Positions 1 through 8,299 of a stretch of 64,000 nucleotides of DNA are shown here, piece after piece; the stretch's first letter is position 1; each line of letters starts with the position of its first letter. The translations under genes were made by a program, and so were the position numbers. Under the pieces are notes generated by a model. The model did not search any database and was not told the DNA's origin. It saw only the letters and a list, made by a program, of their open reading frames with translations. Origin of the DNA: Alkaliphilus oremlandii OhILAs (lineage in GTDB: Bacteria > Bacillota > Clostridia > Peptostreptococcales > Natronincolaceae); the NCBI RefSeq assembly GCF_000018325.1, contig NC_009922.1, forward strand, positions 2,294,001 through 2,358,000. The letters run 5' to 3'.

Positions 1-2051
1 GATACCATTCCTTTTACAGTGACTACCTGATTCGTTATCAGCTTACTTACCATGGTCTTGGTCATTTTCTTTTTAAATTTTTTCATTAATATATCTTCTT
101 TAAAAATACCAAATTTACATCCTTGTTTATATTCACTACAATAGAAGTTTTTAGGTCCCTCTAAAACCTTCCCTACTTTACAAGCTGGACAGATGCCAAT
201 GGGACTGTTATAGGAACTGGTTCCTGAGGACTTTTTCCCCCTATTTTTAGAATAGCCCTCAAAGACGACATTCTTTGTATTCTTCTGGACATCCTCTATT
301 ATAAACTTAGTAAACCGACCGATGCCCTCCATAAATCTTTGGGGATTCATATTGCCCTTCGCAATCTTGTCCAGCGCCTTTTCCCATTTTCCTGTCAGTT
401 CTGGCGATGAGAGTTCCTGAGAAGTTATTTGTATAAGTTTTCTCCCTTTTTCTGTGGAGATTAAATTTTTTCCTTTTCTTTCTACATATCCCACGGATAT
501 AATCCGTTCTATAATGGATGCTCTCGTAGCAGGTGTTCCGATACCACTGGACTTTAACTGTTCCTTCAGCTCTTCGTCCTCAATAAACTTCCCTGCATTT
601 TCCATAGAATCTAAAAGCAGGGCTTCATTGTATCGAGCTGGCGGTTTTGTCTGCTTTTGTTCTATTTCTGCACTTTTCAAGGTGCTGGAAGATCCTTTTT
701 TTATATGGATCAATGTACTTTCCTTCGTTTCTACTTCCTTATCGCTGTATAAAAGCTTCCAGCCTAAGTGGATGGTCTGTTGTTCGTTGCTTTTAAAGTC
801 TTCTCCCGCCACATGCGTTATCATCACAATACTAAAATATTCATAATCCGGATAGAAAACGGCTAGAAATCTTCGTGCAATCAAATCATAAAGATTTTTT
901 TCTTCTTCAGAAAATTTATTTAAATCTATTTTTTTCTCTGTAGGGATGATGGCATGGTGATCCGTCACCTTACGATCATTTATGATTCTAGGGTTCACTG
1001 GAAGCTTTTCTAATTTTTCTAGAATTGATGTAAATTCTTTATATCCTTCTAAACCTATTTTATTAATTAAAGATTTTAACTTGGGAATGATATCCTTCGT
1101 TAGAAATCTGCTGTCCGTTCTAGGGTATGTAATGGCCTTGCGTTTTTCGTAAAGGGATTGAGCGATATCCAATGTTCTTTGAGCTGTATATCCAAATTTT
1201 TTATTGGAATCCCGCTGTAGCTCCGTCAAATCGTATAAGAAGGGCGGCTTTTTAACCACCTTTTTTTTCTGAAAATCTGTAACAAGCCCTTCTTTTAACA
1301 GAACTTTATTTTTGATATCCTCTGCCTTTTGAATGGAATCGATCTTGCTTTCATTTTTCTCTAAATCGATCCATATACCGCTGTAGTTACCAAAATCAGC
1401 TTTTACCTCCCAATAATCCTTTGGTACAAAATCATCGATCTCTAGGTCTCGATCCACTATGATCTTTAATGTGGGCGTCTGCACTCTTCCAATTGGGAGT
1501 AAGGAGCCATATTGAATACTATAGGCTCTACTGCCATTGATGCCCACAAGCCAATCGCTTTCACTTCTACACTTGGCAGAATAGTATAATGCATCGTATG
1601 CTTTCCCATCTTTTAGATGTTCAAAGCCCGTCCGAATCCCTTCATCTGTAAGGGAAGAAATCCATAAACGCTGAAATGGTTTTCGGCATTTGGCAAGTTC
1701 ATAGATATATCTAAAAATTAACTCCCCTTCTCTACCGGCATCCGTTGCACATATAATTTCATCAATTTGAGAGCTGAGCATCAGTGCTTTTACAATCTGA
1801 TATTGCTTATAGGTTTTAGGATTTGGCTTCAACTTTATTTTGTCGGGAATAATTGGAAGCGTATTAAAGTCCCATTTTTTATACCGTATATCATATTCCT
1901 CTGGATCACATAATATAACCAAATGACCGATGGCCCAGGTTATAATATAATCCGATCCTTCAATATAACCTTCTCTTTTTTCCTTGCAATTCAAAACCTT
2001 CGCAATATCCTTCGCTACACTGGGTTTTTCAGCAATCACTAATCTTTTCAT
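1..2051 (-). CDS. topB: DNA topoisomerase III, C-terminus beyond left edge
   Basis: Type IA topoisomerase that cuts one DNA strand through a tyrosine and passes another, resolving recombination and replication intermediates. I translated the minus strand directly: the N-terminus MKRLVIAEKPSVAKDIAKVL is the Toprim start of the family, followed by the acidic DAGREGE metal-binding motif and the SDWLVGINGSRAYS and GRVQTPTL motifs. Near the left edge a Cys pair (ICPAC) and a second Cys pair about 20 residues later form a zinc-ribbon-like C-terminal segment. About 683 codons are present, and the family is usually slightly over 700, so only a short tail is missing. The ATG follows an AGAAAGGA ribosome site. 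It is transcribed alone from its own promoter. Confidence 0.95.
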   Translation of the reverse strand, partial: MKRLVIAEKPSVAKDIAKVLNCKEKREGYIEGSDYIITWAIGHLVILCDPEEYDIRYKKWDFNTLPIIPDKIKLKPNPKTYKQYQIVKALMLSSQIDEIICATDAGREGELIFRYIYELAKCRKPFQRLWISSLTDEGIRTGFEHLKDGKAYDALYYSAKCRSESDWLVGINGSRAYSIQYGSLLPIGRVQTPTLKIIVDRDLEIDDFVPKDYWEVKADFGNYSGIWIDLEKNESKIDSIQKAEDIKNKVLLKEGLVTDFQKKKVVKKPPFLYDLTELQRDSNKKFGYTAQRTLDIAQSLYEKRKAITYPRTDSRFLTKDIIPKLKSLINKIGLEGYKEFTSILEKLEKLPVNPRIINDRKVTDHHAIIPTEKKIDLNKFSEEEKNLYDLIARRFLAVFYPDYEYFSIVMITHVAGEDFKSNEQQTIHLGWKLLYSDKEVETKESTLIHIKKGSSSTLKSAEIEQKQTKPPARYNEALLLDSMENAGKFIEDEELKEQLKSSGIGTPATRASIIERIISVGYVERKGKNLISTEKGRKLIQITSQELSSPELTGKWEKALDKIAKGNMNPQRFMEGIGRFTKFIIEDVQKNTKNVVFEGYSKNRGKKSSGTSSYNSPIGICPACKVGKVLEGPKNFYCSEYKQGCKFGIFKEDILMKKFKKKMTKTMVSKLITNQVVTVKGMV

Positions 2052-2083
2052 AATCGTTCCTTTCTGGTTCGTATCACAACTAC

Positions 2084-2112
2084 ATTATATACGATGGATA
2101 TATAATAACCAA
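2084..2112 (-). promoter_or_regulatory. Predicted sigma-A promoter of topB
   Basis: On the minus strand TTGGTT (2107-2112) is followed after 17 nt by TATAAT (2084-2089), about 35 nt upstream of the topB ATG. The spacing and the -10 are consensus. Assignment is by sequence only. Confidence 0.6.
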
Positions 2113-2153
2113 CTATAAAATAGGACTTTTTCCCTATTTACACCTGATAAATT

Positions 2154-2220
2154 TTTGACATTGTTTTTCTATTTTTGATATATACGTTGCATTTTCGACA
2201 TTTTATCACTCTTTTCGACA
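2154..2220 (-). promoter_or_regulatory. Candidate Spo0A-box array upstream of topB
   Basis: Two exact TGTCGAA heptamers (minus strand, 2194-2200 and 2214-2220) and a one-mismatch TGTCAAA (2154-2160) have starts 20 and 40 nt apart, so they fall on roughly the same helix face. TGTCGAA is the known Spo0A box. They sit about 80 to 140 nt upstream of the predicted topB start point. Regulation by Spo0A is inference. Nothing else was recognised in 2052-2267. Confidence 0.45.
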
Positions 2221-2267
2221 AATATCAACAAAATATTATACCATAAAATTTAAAATATCTTTCTTTA

Positions 2268-3782
2268 TTATTTCAGTAGGCTTTGAATCCCGTTCAACAG
2301 TTCTCTACCCACAGCATATTCCGGTGTGATTTCAACTGCTCGCCGTGCATACTTCTCTGCTTTTTGCAACTGATTCATATTTAAATAAGCCACTGCAATG
2401 CTGCACAATATGGTGTGATTATTCAAATCGTATATTAGTGCTTTTTTAAAGCATCTCAAGGCTTCTTCATAGGCTTCGTTCTCTAAGCAATTGTTTCCCA
2501 AGCCTTCGTAGGCTTCGATGATATGAGATTTAATCCGCTCGTTCTTTTTAACGTCTGGACTTTTAACCATCAATTCTTCAAAATAATGGATGGACATTTC
2601 ATATTTTTCTTCTTTGTTGCATTTAATCCCCAACCAAAGCAACTTATCCAGCTCATCCTGTGATCTTTCAATCTCTTCTTTATAAATCATTCTTCTATAG
2701 GGATTATTGTTCTTGTTCTTTAAGGACAGCTCAAACAATCGATTGGCCAACACAGAAAGCTCTTTTCCTACCTCTAATTTATTTGTATACCCTTTCGGGA
2801 TATTATTAAAACCTAAGTATGCTCCTAATAGGGCTAACGTCAAAATCACCATGGTATCATTTTCTCTGATGGATAAGCATTCCTTCAATGTTTTTTCGTA
2901 ATCACTACTCCCTTTGATGAAAATATAGATCGCCAAAGGAAGTACCTCCAATATATTGGAACCATTCCCCCAACGTTCTCGCACTTCATCAATGGATAAA
3001 TCATTTTCCACCCATCCTCGAAGGGTTTTATTCATAGCGATATAGAGGTTTGTAATCTCTCCATTTTTGCCAATGGGATAGACCTTCGTTTCTATGCCAC
3101 GAATACTTCTGCAGATGGTCTCTAAAAATAAATTGATTTTTTCTATATGATCGAGGGAGTAAGCAGGAGTGCTCAATAGATATGCAATGGCCGTTGAAAA
3201 TAAAATACTGGCTGCAATGGCAGTTTCATCGGTGTTGGTAATAGCAGTCTGAATGATGCCTATGAGATTTAAAGCATGGAAATCTCCATAATTTATTAAA
3301 GCTGCAGGAATTCCTCGAATAGCAGCACCAGTCGCCAAAGAAGGCGTCGCACACTGATACCAAGCGAATCGAAGTTCTCTATATTTTTCAAGGAACTTTT
3401 CCATTTCTTTATCTGGATTCACGATGTGCTGACGAGCAAATCGATTGGCCAAATCTTCTGGATTAAAGCCCTGATTGATGATTAAAGATTCTGCAAAGAG
3501 AATGGTGGCCTTCGTTTGCCAAGTTCCTTTCATATAAGCTGTATTTTTTTCTCCTTTTAGATATAGGTTGATATGTTCAACCTCCGTCCCCCGCTGGCCT
3601 TCCCACAGACTTCCAAAGGCATCTCCAATGGCTAGGCTTACTAAAGCCCCTCTTATTTTATCGTTATAATCTATATTGGATAAAGGTATCAAATTGATCT
3701 TTGGGATATTCTTATTCAAATCGACCAGACCTACATTTTCCACTAAAAAAGTATAGATTTCTTCTAATACGTTCGTATACAT
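2268..3782 (-). CDS. ADP-ribosylglycohydrolase-like protein with C-terminal TPR repeats
   Basis: Residues about 37-340 match the all-helical ADP-ribosylglycohydrolase (DraG/ARH) fold: KIRGALVSLAIGDAFGSLWE is the family's first helix. The last 120 residues carry tetratricopeptide repeats (EEALRCFKKALIYDLNNHT; QKAEKYARRAVEITPEYAVG), a protein-interaction module. The residues that bind the two Mg ions look altered: where active enzymes have TDDT there is TWQT, and where they have GGDTDT only the final DT remains (IRENDT). It may therefore bind ADP-ribose without cleaving it, or have another role. It is a single gene diverging from folC. No signal peptide or membrane segment is seen, so it is probably cytoplasmic. 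Confidence 0.75.
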   Translation of the reverse strand: MYTNVLEEIYTFLVENVGLVDLNKNIPKINLIPLSNIDYNDKIRGALVSLAIGDAFGSLWEGQRGTEVEHINLYLKGEKNTAYMKGTWQTKATILFAESLIINQGFNPEDLANRFARQHIVNPDKEMEKFLEKYRELRFAWYQCATPSLATGAAIRGIPAALINYGDFHALNLIGIIQTAITNTDETAIAASILFSTAIAYLLSTPAYSLDHIEKINLFLETICRSIRGIETKVYPIGKNGEITNLYIAMNKTLRGWVENDLSIDEVRERWGNGSNILEVLPLAIYIFIKGSSDYEKTLKECLSIRENDTMVILTLALLGAYLGFNNIPKGYTNKLEVGKELSVLANRLFELSLKNKNNNPYRRMIYKEEIERSQDELDKLLWLGIKCNKEEKYEMSIHYFEELMVKSPDVKKNERIKSHIIEAYEGLGNNCLENEAYEEALRCFKKALIYDLNNHTILCSIAVAYLNMNQLQKAEKYARRAVEITPEYAVGRELLNGIQSLLK

Positions 3783-3884
3783 AAACTACGCCTTCCTTCT
3801 AATATTCTATGTTTAGAATATTCTACAATGGATTGTGATTCCCTTCACGCTTATATTAAATTTTCATTACTGCGTTTTTATATA

Positions 3885-3913
3885 TTGTTGGCAATATATA
3901 AAGATAGTATAAT
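3885..3913 (+). promoter_or_regulatory. Predicted sigma-A promoter of folC
   Basis: TTGTTG (3885-3890), a 17-nt spacer and TATAAT (3908-3913), ending 43 nt before the folC start codon. Confidence 0.6.
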
Positions 3914-3956
3914 TAATCTGAACTAGTTGATATTCTATTATTTAGGAGGAATTTGA

Positions 3957-5276
3957 TTGAATTTTATTGAGGCGGTACAATTTATAGATAGGAGTTATTC
4001 CTATGGTACAAAGCTGGATTTAGAGCATATGAAAATACTGCTACAGATTCTAGGGAATCCACAGAACCAGTTAAAATTTATACATATTGCTGGTACCAAT
4101 GGCAAAGGTTCCACTTCTTCATTTATTCACAGCATGCTGAAGGCCGAAGGATATCAGGTTGGTCTATTTACTTCGCCTCATCTTCACTGCTATACCGATC
4201 GAATTCGGATCAATGGTGTGAACATCTCTAAAGAGGATTTTGCACGCTATACATCCATGGTAGAAGAAACCATCGCTCCCTTTTACGAACAAGGCTTCAA
4301 TCATCCTGCCTTATTTGATATCGTCACATTAGTAGCCATGATGTATTTTGCAAAAGAGAACGTGGATTATGTCGTATTGGAAGTGGGTCTTGGGGGACTC
4401 AACGATGCAACTAATATTATCTCCCAATCTCTGGCTTCCGTAATTACACCCATCGGTATCGATCACGTGGATATTTTAGGCACTGATTTAAAGCAAATTG
4501 CATACCATAAAGCGGGCATTATTAAATCCCAGGGAAGAGTAATTTCCACTTGGCAAGATCCAATTGTAGAAGAAGTCTTGGTGGAAACTGCCGCACAGCA
4601 GAATGCATCCCTTTGTCTTTTAAGAAAAGAGCAGATCTCTATAATTCATCAGGACTTTAAAGAGCAAATCTTCCATTTAAATACCCCCTACGGTATTTTA
4701 AGGGATTGTAAGATCAGAATGATTGGAGATCATCAAATTTTCAATGGTGCCTTGGCGGCCTTGACCTTAATTATCTTGCGAGAAGATCAGATATTGTCCA
4801 TTTCCAATGAATCCATCTACCAAGGTCTTTACGAAAATTATTGGGCAGGAAGATTAGAGCTTCTTCAGGACAATCCTTTGATTCTAATTGACGGCGCCCA
4901 TAATGTTCAGGGCTCCGAGGTTCTTGCTTCTGCCCTTACCAAGTATTTTAACAATAAAAAAATCACTTTAATCATCGGTATGCTCAAGGATAAAGATGTG
5001 GACGGCGTTTTAAATAACTTAATCCCTTTTGCTCATAAGGTGATCTTTACGAAGCCTAACAATCCAAAAGCTATGGACCCACAGGAGTTAGCAAATCGCG
5101 TGAACTTCTTTGGAAAGGAAACCTATATTACGCAAACCATCGAAGAGTCCGTAGTCTTAGCACTAGAAAATGCTTCTTTAGATGAAATTACCATCTTTAC
5201 TGGCTCCCTGTATTTAATTGGAGATGCCAGAAAAATCATCACGGAGTTTATTGAAAATAGACAGGAAGCAAGCTAA
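3957..5276 (+). CDS. folC: Bifunctional folylpolyglutamate/dihydrofolate synthase
   Basis: Mur-ligase-family enzyme that uses ATP to add glutamate to dihydropteroate and to reduced folates, keeping folate cofactors in the cell. The P-loop GTNGKGSTSSFIHSML lies at residues 46-61, followed by the folate-family GLFTSPHLHCYTDRIRING and, later, GLGGLNDATN and LIDGAHNVQGSE. The length (439 aa) is normal. The chosen start is TTG at 3957, seven nt after AGGAGG (3944-3949); no ATG fits as well. It is monocistronic, with its own promoter and a terminator after the stop. No folate operon partner is adjacent. Confidence 0.93.
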   Translation: MNFIEAVQFIDRSYSYGTKLDLEHMKILLQILGNPQNQLKFIHIAGTNGKGSTSSFIHSMLKAEGYQVGLFTSPHLHCYTDRIRINGVNISKEDFARYTSMVEETIAPFYEQGFNHPALFDIVTLVAMMYFAKENVDYVVLEVGLGGLNDATNIISQSLASVITPIGIDHVDILGTDLKQIAYHKAGIIKSQGRVISTWQDPIVEEVLVETAAQQNASLCLLRKEQISIIHQDFKEQIFHLNTPYGILRDCKIRMIGDHQIFNGALAALTLIILREDQILSISNESIYQGLYENYWAGRLELLQDNPLILIDGAHNVQGSEVLASALTKYFNNKKITLIIGMLKDKDVDGVLNNLIPFAHKVIFTKPNNPKAMDPQELANRVNFFGKETYITQTIEESVVLALENASLDEITIFTGSLYLIGDARKIITEFIENRQEAS

Positions 5277-5302
5277 TATTCACTTTGCTTCCCATAAAAC
5301 TA

Positions 5303-5352
5303 AAAATAATCCTAAGCTTATGGAATGGTTTCCGTAACTTTAGGATTATTTT
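5303..5352. terminator. Bidirectional terminator between folC and the opp-type operon
   Basis: AAATAATCCTAA (5304-5315) is complementary to TTAGGATTATTT (5340-5351). A-rich and T-rich flanks on either side serve both converging transcripts. Confidence 0.8.
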
Positions 5353-5356
5353 GTGC

Positions 5357-6340
5357 TTAAATTTGAGAATGTTCCAGCGTCACCTCAAACAAATGACAGG
5401 CAACGCTGTGTCCATTTTCAGTGGATAACTGCGGTTCCTTATATTTACATACATCCATACAGTATTGACATCGAGTATGGAAGGAACAACCAGAGGGTAT
5501 GTTCAGTGGGCTGGGTATTTCATCTTTTAATCGTATTCGTTCCCTTTTAACATCGGGGTCCGGTATAGGGGAGGCGGACATCAGTGCCTTTGTATAGGGA
5601 TGCTTGGGAGAGCTAAAAACGTGGTCTACGGGACCAATCTCTACGATTTTTCCTAGGTACATCACAGCAACTCGGTCGCTCACGTGCTTGATGACATTGA
5701 GCCCATGGGCTATGAATAAGTAAGAGAGCTTAAATTCCCTTTTCAATTCCATCATCAAATTTAATATTTGAGATTGAATGGATACATCTAAAGCAGACAC
5801 CGGCTCGTCGCATACGATAAATTTCGGCTTTGTAGCAATAGCCCTAGCAATTCCAATTCGCTGCCTTTGTCCCCCACTAAATTCATGTGAAAATTTTTTA
5901 GCATCCTTTGCAGATAATCCTACCATATTCAATAGTCTTACACACTCTTTTTTATATTCCAGTGGAGAGATGATTTTATGGATACTTAAGGGTTGCGTCA
6001 AAATATCTCCAATGGTCATTTTGGGGTCTAGGGATGCGTATGGGTTTTGAAATATCACCTGGATATCCCTTCTCATTCTTCGAAACTCCCTGTCATGAAT
6101 ATTGCTGATATCTCTTCCTTCAAATAATATCTTTCCAGAGGAAGGCTCTATCAGCTTCAAAATCAGCTTTCCCGTTGTAGTTTTTCCACTACCAGATTCT
6201 CCAACCAGCCCTAGGGTTTCTCCTTCATCAATATGAAAGCTGATGCCATTCACTGCACAAACCCTCGCCATTTCAATTTCAAGGATCGGCGTATTTAGTG
6301 GAAACTGTTTCTTTAGCTCTATTACTTCAATTATCTTCAC
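5357..6340 (-). CDS. Peptide-type ABC transporter ATP-binding subunit, OppF/DppF-like
   Basis: Nucleotide-binding subunit that powers uptake through the OppB/OppC-like permeases encoded upstream. It shows Walker A (GLVGESGSGKTT), the Q-loop, the signature FSGGQRQRIGIARAIA, Walker B (KFIVCDEPVSALD) and the H-loop. The C-terminal oligopeptide/dipeptide domain has the four-Cys HTRCQYCMDVCKYKEP. A GTG start at 6340 is preferred, because the ATG at 6349 directly abuts the AGGAGG ribosome site while GTG lies nine nt from it. The start lies inside the 3' end of the OppD-like gene, so the two are probably translationally coupled. It is the last gene of the operon. Confidence 0.9.
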   Translation of the reverse strand: MKIIEVIELKKQFPLNTPILEIEMARVCAVNGISFHIDEGETLGLVGESGSGKTTTGKLILKLIEPSSGKILFEGRDISNIHDREFRRMRRDIQVIFQNPYASLDPKMTIGDILTQPLSIHKIISPLEYKKECVRLLNMVGLSAKDAKKFSHEFSGGQRQRIGIARAIATKPKFIVCDEPVSALDVSIQSQILNLMMELKREFKLSYLFIAHGLNVIKHVSDRVAVMYLGKIVEIGPVDHVFSSPKHPYTKALMSASPIPDPDVKRERIRLKDEIPSPLNIPSGCSFHTRCQYCMDVCKYKEPQLSTENGHSVACHLFEVTLEHSQI

Positions 6341-7307
6341 AGTGACCATCCTCCTGTAGCCAGCACCTTACGGCGTGGTTATCCTTTACCTTTATGAGCG
6401 GGGGTAACTCCTCCCTGCATTTTTCCATCACCTTTGGGCATCTTGTAGAAAACCTGCAACCCTTTGGAAAGTCTGTAGCATACGGCACATTACCCCCAAT
6501 GGTATAGAGGGTATCTGCCCTGTCATCAATTCTCGGTATGCATTGGATGAGCCCTTGCGTATAAGGATTCCTTGGGTTTTTAAACAAATCTCCCTTATCA
6601 CTTTCTTCCATAATCTTGCCGCAATACATGACATATACTCGATCTGCCATTTCTGCTACTACCCCTAGATCGTGGGTGATTAAAATCAAGGACATCTTGG
6701 TTTCCTGAATCAGTCTTTTTAAAAGTTCCAAGATTTCTGCCTGAACAGTAACATCCAGCGCTGTGGTCGGTTCATCTGCAATAATCAGCTCTGGATTACA
6801 CACAATGGCCATAGCAATGATAATCCTTTGGCGCATTCCACCACTAAATTGAGCGGGATAATCTTTATACCGTCTCTCCGAATCCGATATGCCGACGGCT
6901 TCCATGATCTTGATGGCACCCTTTTTTGCCTCTGCCTTAGATTGTCTCTTGTGTATAATCAACACTTCCGCGATCTGATCGCCAATGGACAGCATGGGGT
7001 TTAGAGAGGACATAGGCTCTTGATAGACCATACTGATTTTATTTCCTCTGACGCCTCGCATCTTTTTCTCCTTATATTGAAGAAGGTTTTCACCATGAAA
7101 TAAAATTTCCCCACCTTCTATTTTTCCCGGAGATCTCACAAGTCCCATAATAGACAGTGCCGTTACACTTTTTCCGCTGCCCGATTCTCCTACGATGGCT
7201 ACAACCTCTCCTTCATCAATATAAAAGCTGACATCATCTACTGCTGGAATCCTTTCATTTTCTATTTGAAAATATGTTTTTAATTCATTCACTCGTAATA
7301 GGCTCAT
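6327..7307 (-). CDS. Peptide-type ABC transporter ATP-binding subunit, OppD/DppD-like
   Basis: Partner ATPase of the OppF-like subunit. Motifs in order: Walker A (AIVGESGSGKSVTAL), MVYQEPMSSLNPM Q-loop, signature FSGGMRQRIIIAMAI, Walker B (LIIADEPTTALD), and a C-terminal Cys cluster (FSTRCPKVMEKCREELPP) typical of Opp/Dpp ATPases. The length (326 aa) is standard. GGGAGGTAGTA precedes the ATG, and the stop lies inside the next gene. The substrate cannot be told from an ATPase. The context suggests short peptides or an Opp-family metal or opine substrate. Confidence 0.92.
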   Translation of the reverse strand: MSLLRVNELKTYFQIENERIPAVDDVSFYIDEGEVVAIVGESGSGKSVTALSIMGLVRSPGKIEGGEILFHGENLLQYKEKKMRGVRGNKISMVYQEPMSSLNPMLSIGDQIAEVLIIHKRQSKAEAKKGAIKIMEAVGISDSERRYKDYPAQFSGGMRQRIIIAMAIVCNPELIIADEPTTALDVTVQAEILELLKRLIQETKMSLILITHDLGVVAEMADRVYVMYCGKIMEESDKGDLFKNPRNPYTQGLIQCIPRIDDRADTLYTIGGNVPYATDFPKGCRFSTRCPKVMEKCREELPPLIKVKDNHAVRCWLQEDGHCEDN

Positions 7308-7328
7308 TACTACCTCCCATTTGCAATA

Positions 7329-8279
7329 TTAGTTTTTCAGCTTCGGCAATAATATCTGCCGTAGGACATCCAGCACCGTATACAGCATGAAGTATAGAAT
7401 TCCTAGGACTACGGCAAAGCTGATTAAAGCAATGGTTGTACTACCGTCAGCTGCTGGCCTTGCATAAAAATCCATAATCTCAAAGGTCACACCGGGAAAA
7501 TAAAATAAACGTTCTACAATAAACAGGGCAGAAAATAGAATAGATACAATCGCTGGAAATGAGGCGATTAGATCTGTGATTACATTCCGCATACTATGAT
7601 TGAATATGATTCTACGCTCCGAGCACCCCTTCCCTCTGGCTGTCAGTATATAATCCTTGTCATAAACCGCTTCAATTGAAGTCGATGTAATCCGAGCGAT
7701 ATAGGCTACAGGGATCAAAGATAGCGCTAGAATGGGATATAGATAATTCGTCCAATGTTCATATCCAATATGCATGATTGGGCCTATGCCAAATAAAGTA
7801 ACTTTATTTTTATATAAGTAAAAACCCAGCATCTGCACCAAGCTTATGACCAATACATCGGGTACCGACAGGGGGATCAGGGTCTGTAGTAACTTAAAAT
7901 CATCATATTTTTTATTTCTTCTGCTATCAAAAATTCCCTTTAAAATTCCGATCCCAGTTGCTAGGGTCAGGGAAATAAATAAAACCACCATACTTCTTCC
8001 TAAGGATGACTTGATGGCATCCCTCACTGAAATACCTTTTCTGTAGATCATAGTTTTGAAATATTCTCCTGAGGATAAACCCTTCACAGATTTTAATATC
8101 TCATTTTTATAGACTTCAAAATCCATACTTTGTATGAAGTTCCCTTTGTTGTCTACGGTTTGAACTCCTAAGTCTGGTGAAATATTGATAATGGATACGA
8201 TCAAAAGCAAGATTAAAAATAGATTGAGGATATGAACTGCAGCCTTTCCAAGTATTTTTCTAACAATAACCTTATTCAT
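7329..8279 (-). CDS. Peptide-type ABC transporter permease, OppB/DppB-like
   Basis: Integral membrane subunit with about six helices; the first is at residues 11-31. A long extracellular loop after helix 1 is usual for OppB. The cytoplasmic EAA-type loop (LTARGKGCSERRIIFNHSMR) that contacts the ATPases is present. The start at 8279 is chosen because AAAGGAG lies six nt before it; the ATG two codons earlier overlaps that ribosome site. The gene sits 20 nt downstream of the permease/M28 fusion and 21 nt upstream of the OppD-like gene, so all four form one operon. Confidence 0.85.
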   Translation of the reverse strand: MNKVIVRKILGKAAVHILNLFLILLLIVSIINISPDLGVQTVDNKGNFIQSMDFEVYKNEILKSVKGLSSGEYFKTMIYRKGISVRDAIKSSLGRSMVVLFISLTLATGIGILKGIFDSRRNKKYDDFKLLQTLIPLSVPDVLVISLVQMLGFYLYKNKVTLFGIGPIMHIGYEHWTNYLYPILALSLIPVAYIARITSTSIEAVYDKDYILTARGKGCSERRIIFNHSMRNVITDLIASFPAIVSILFSALFIVERLFYFPGVTFEIMDFYARPAADGSTTIALISFAVVLGILYFMLYTVLDVLRQILLPKLKN

Positions 8280-8299
8280 GGGCATCTCCTTTCTACAAC

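Noticed and set aside
454..846. 130-codon plus-strand frame
   Set aside because: Lies opposite topB, whose minus-strand frame carries clear topoisomerase motifs throughout.
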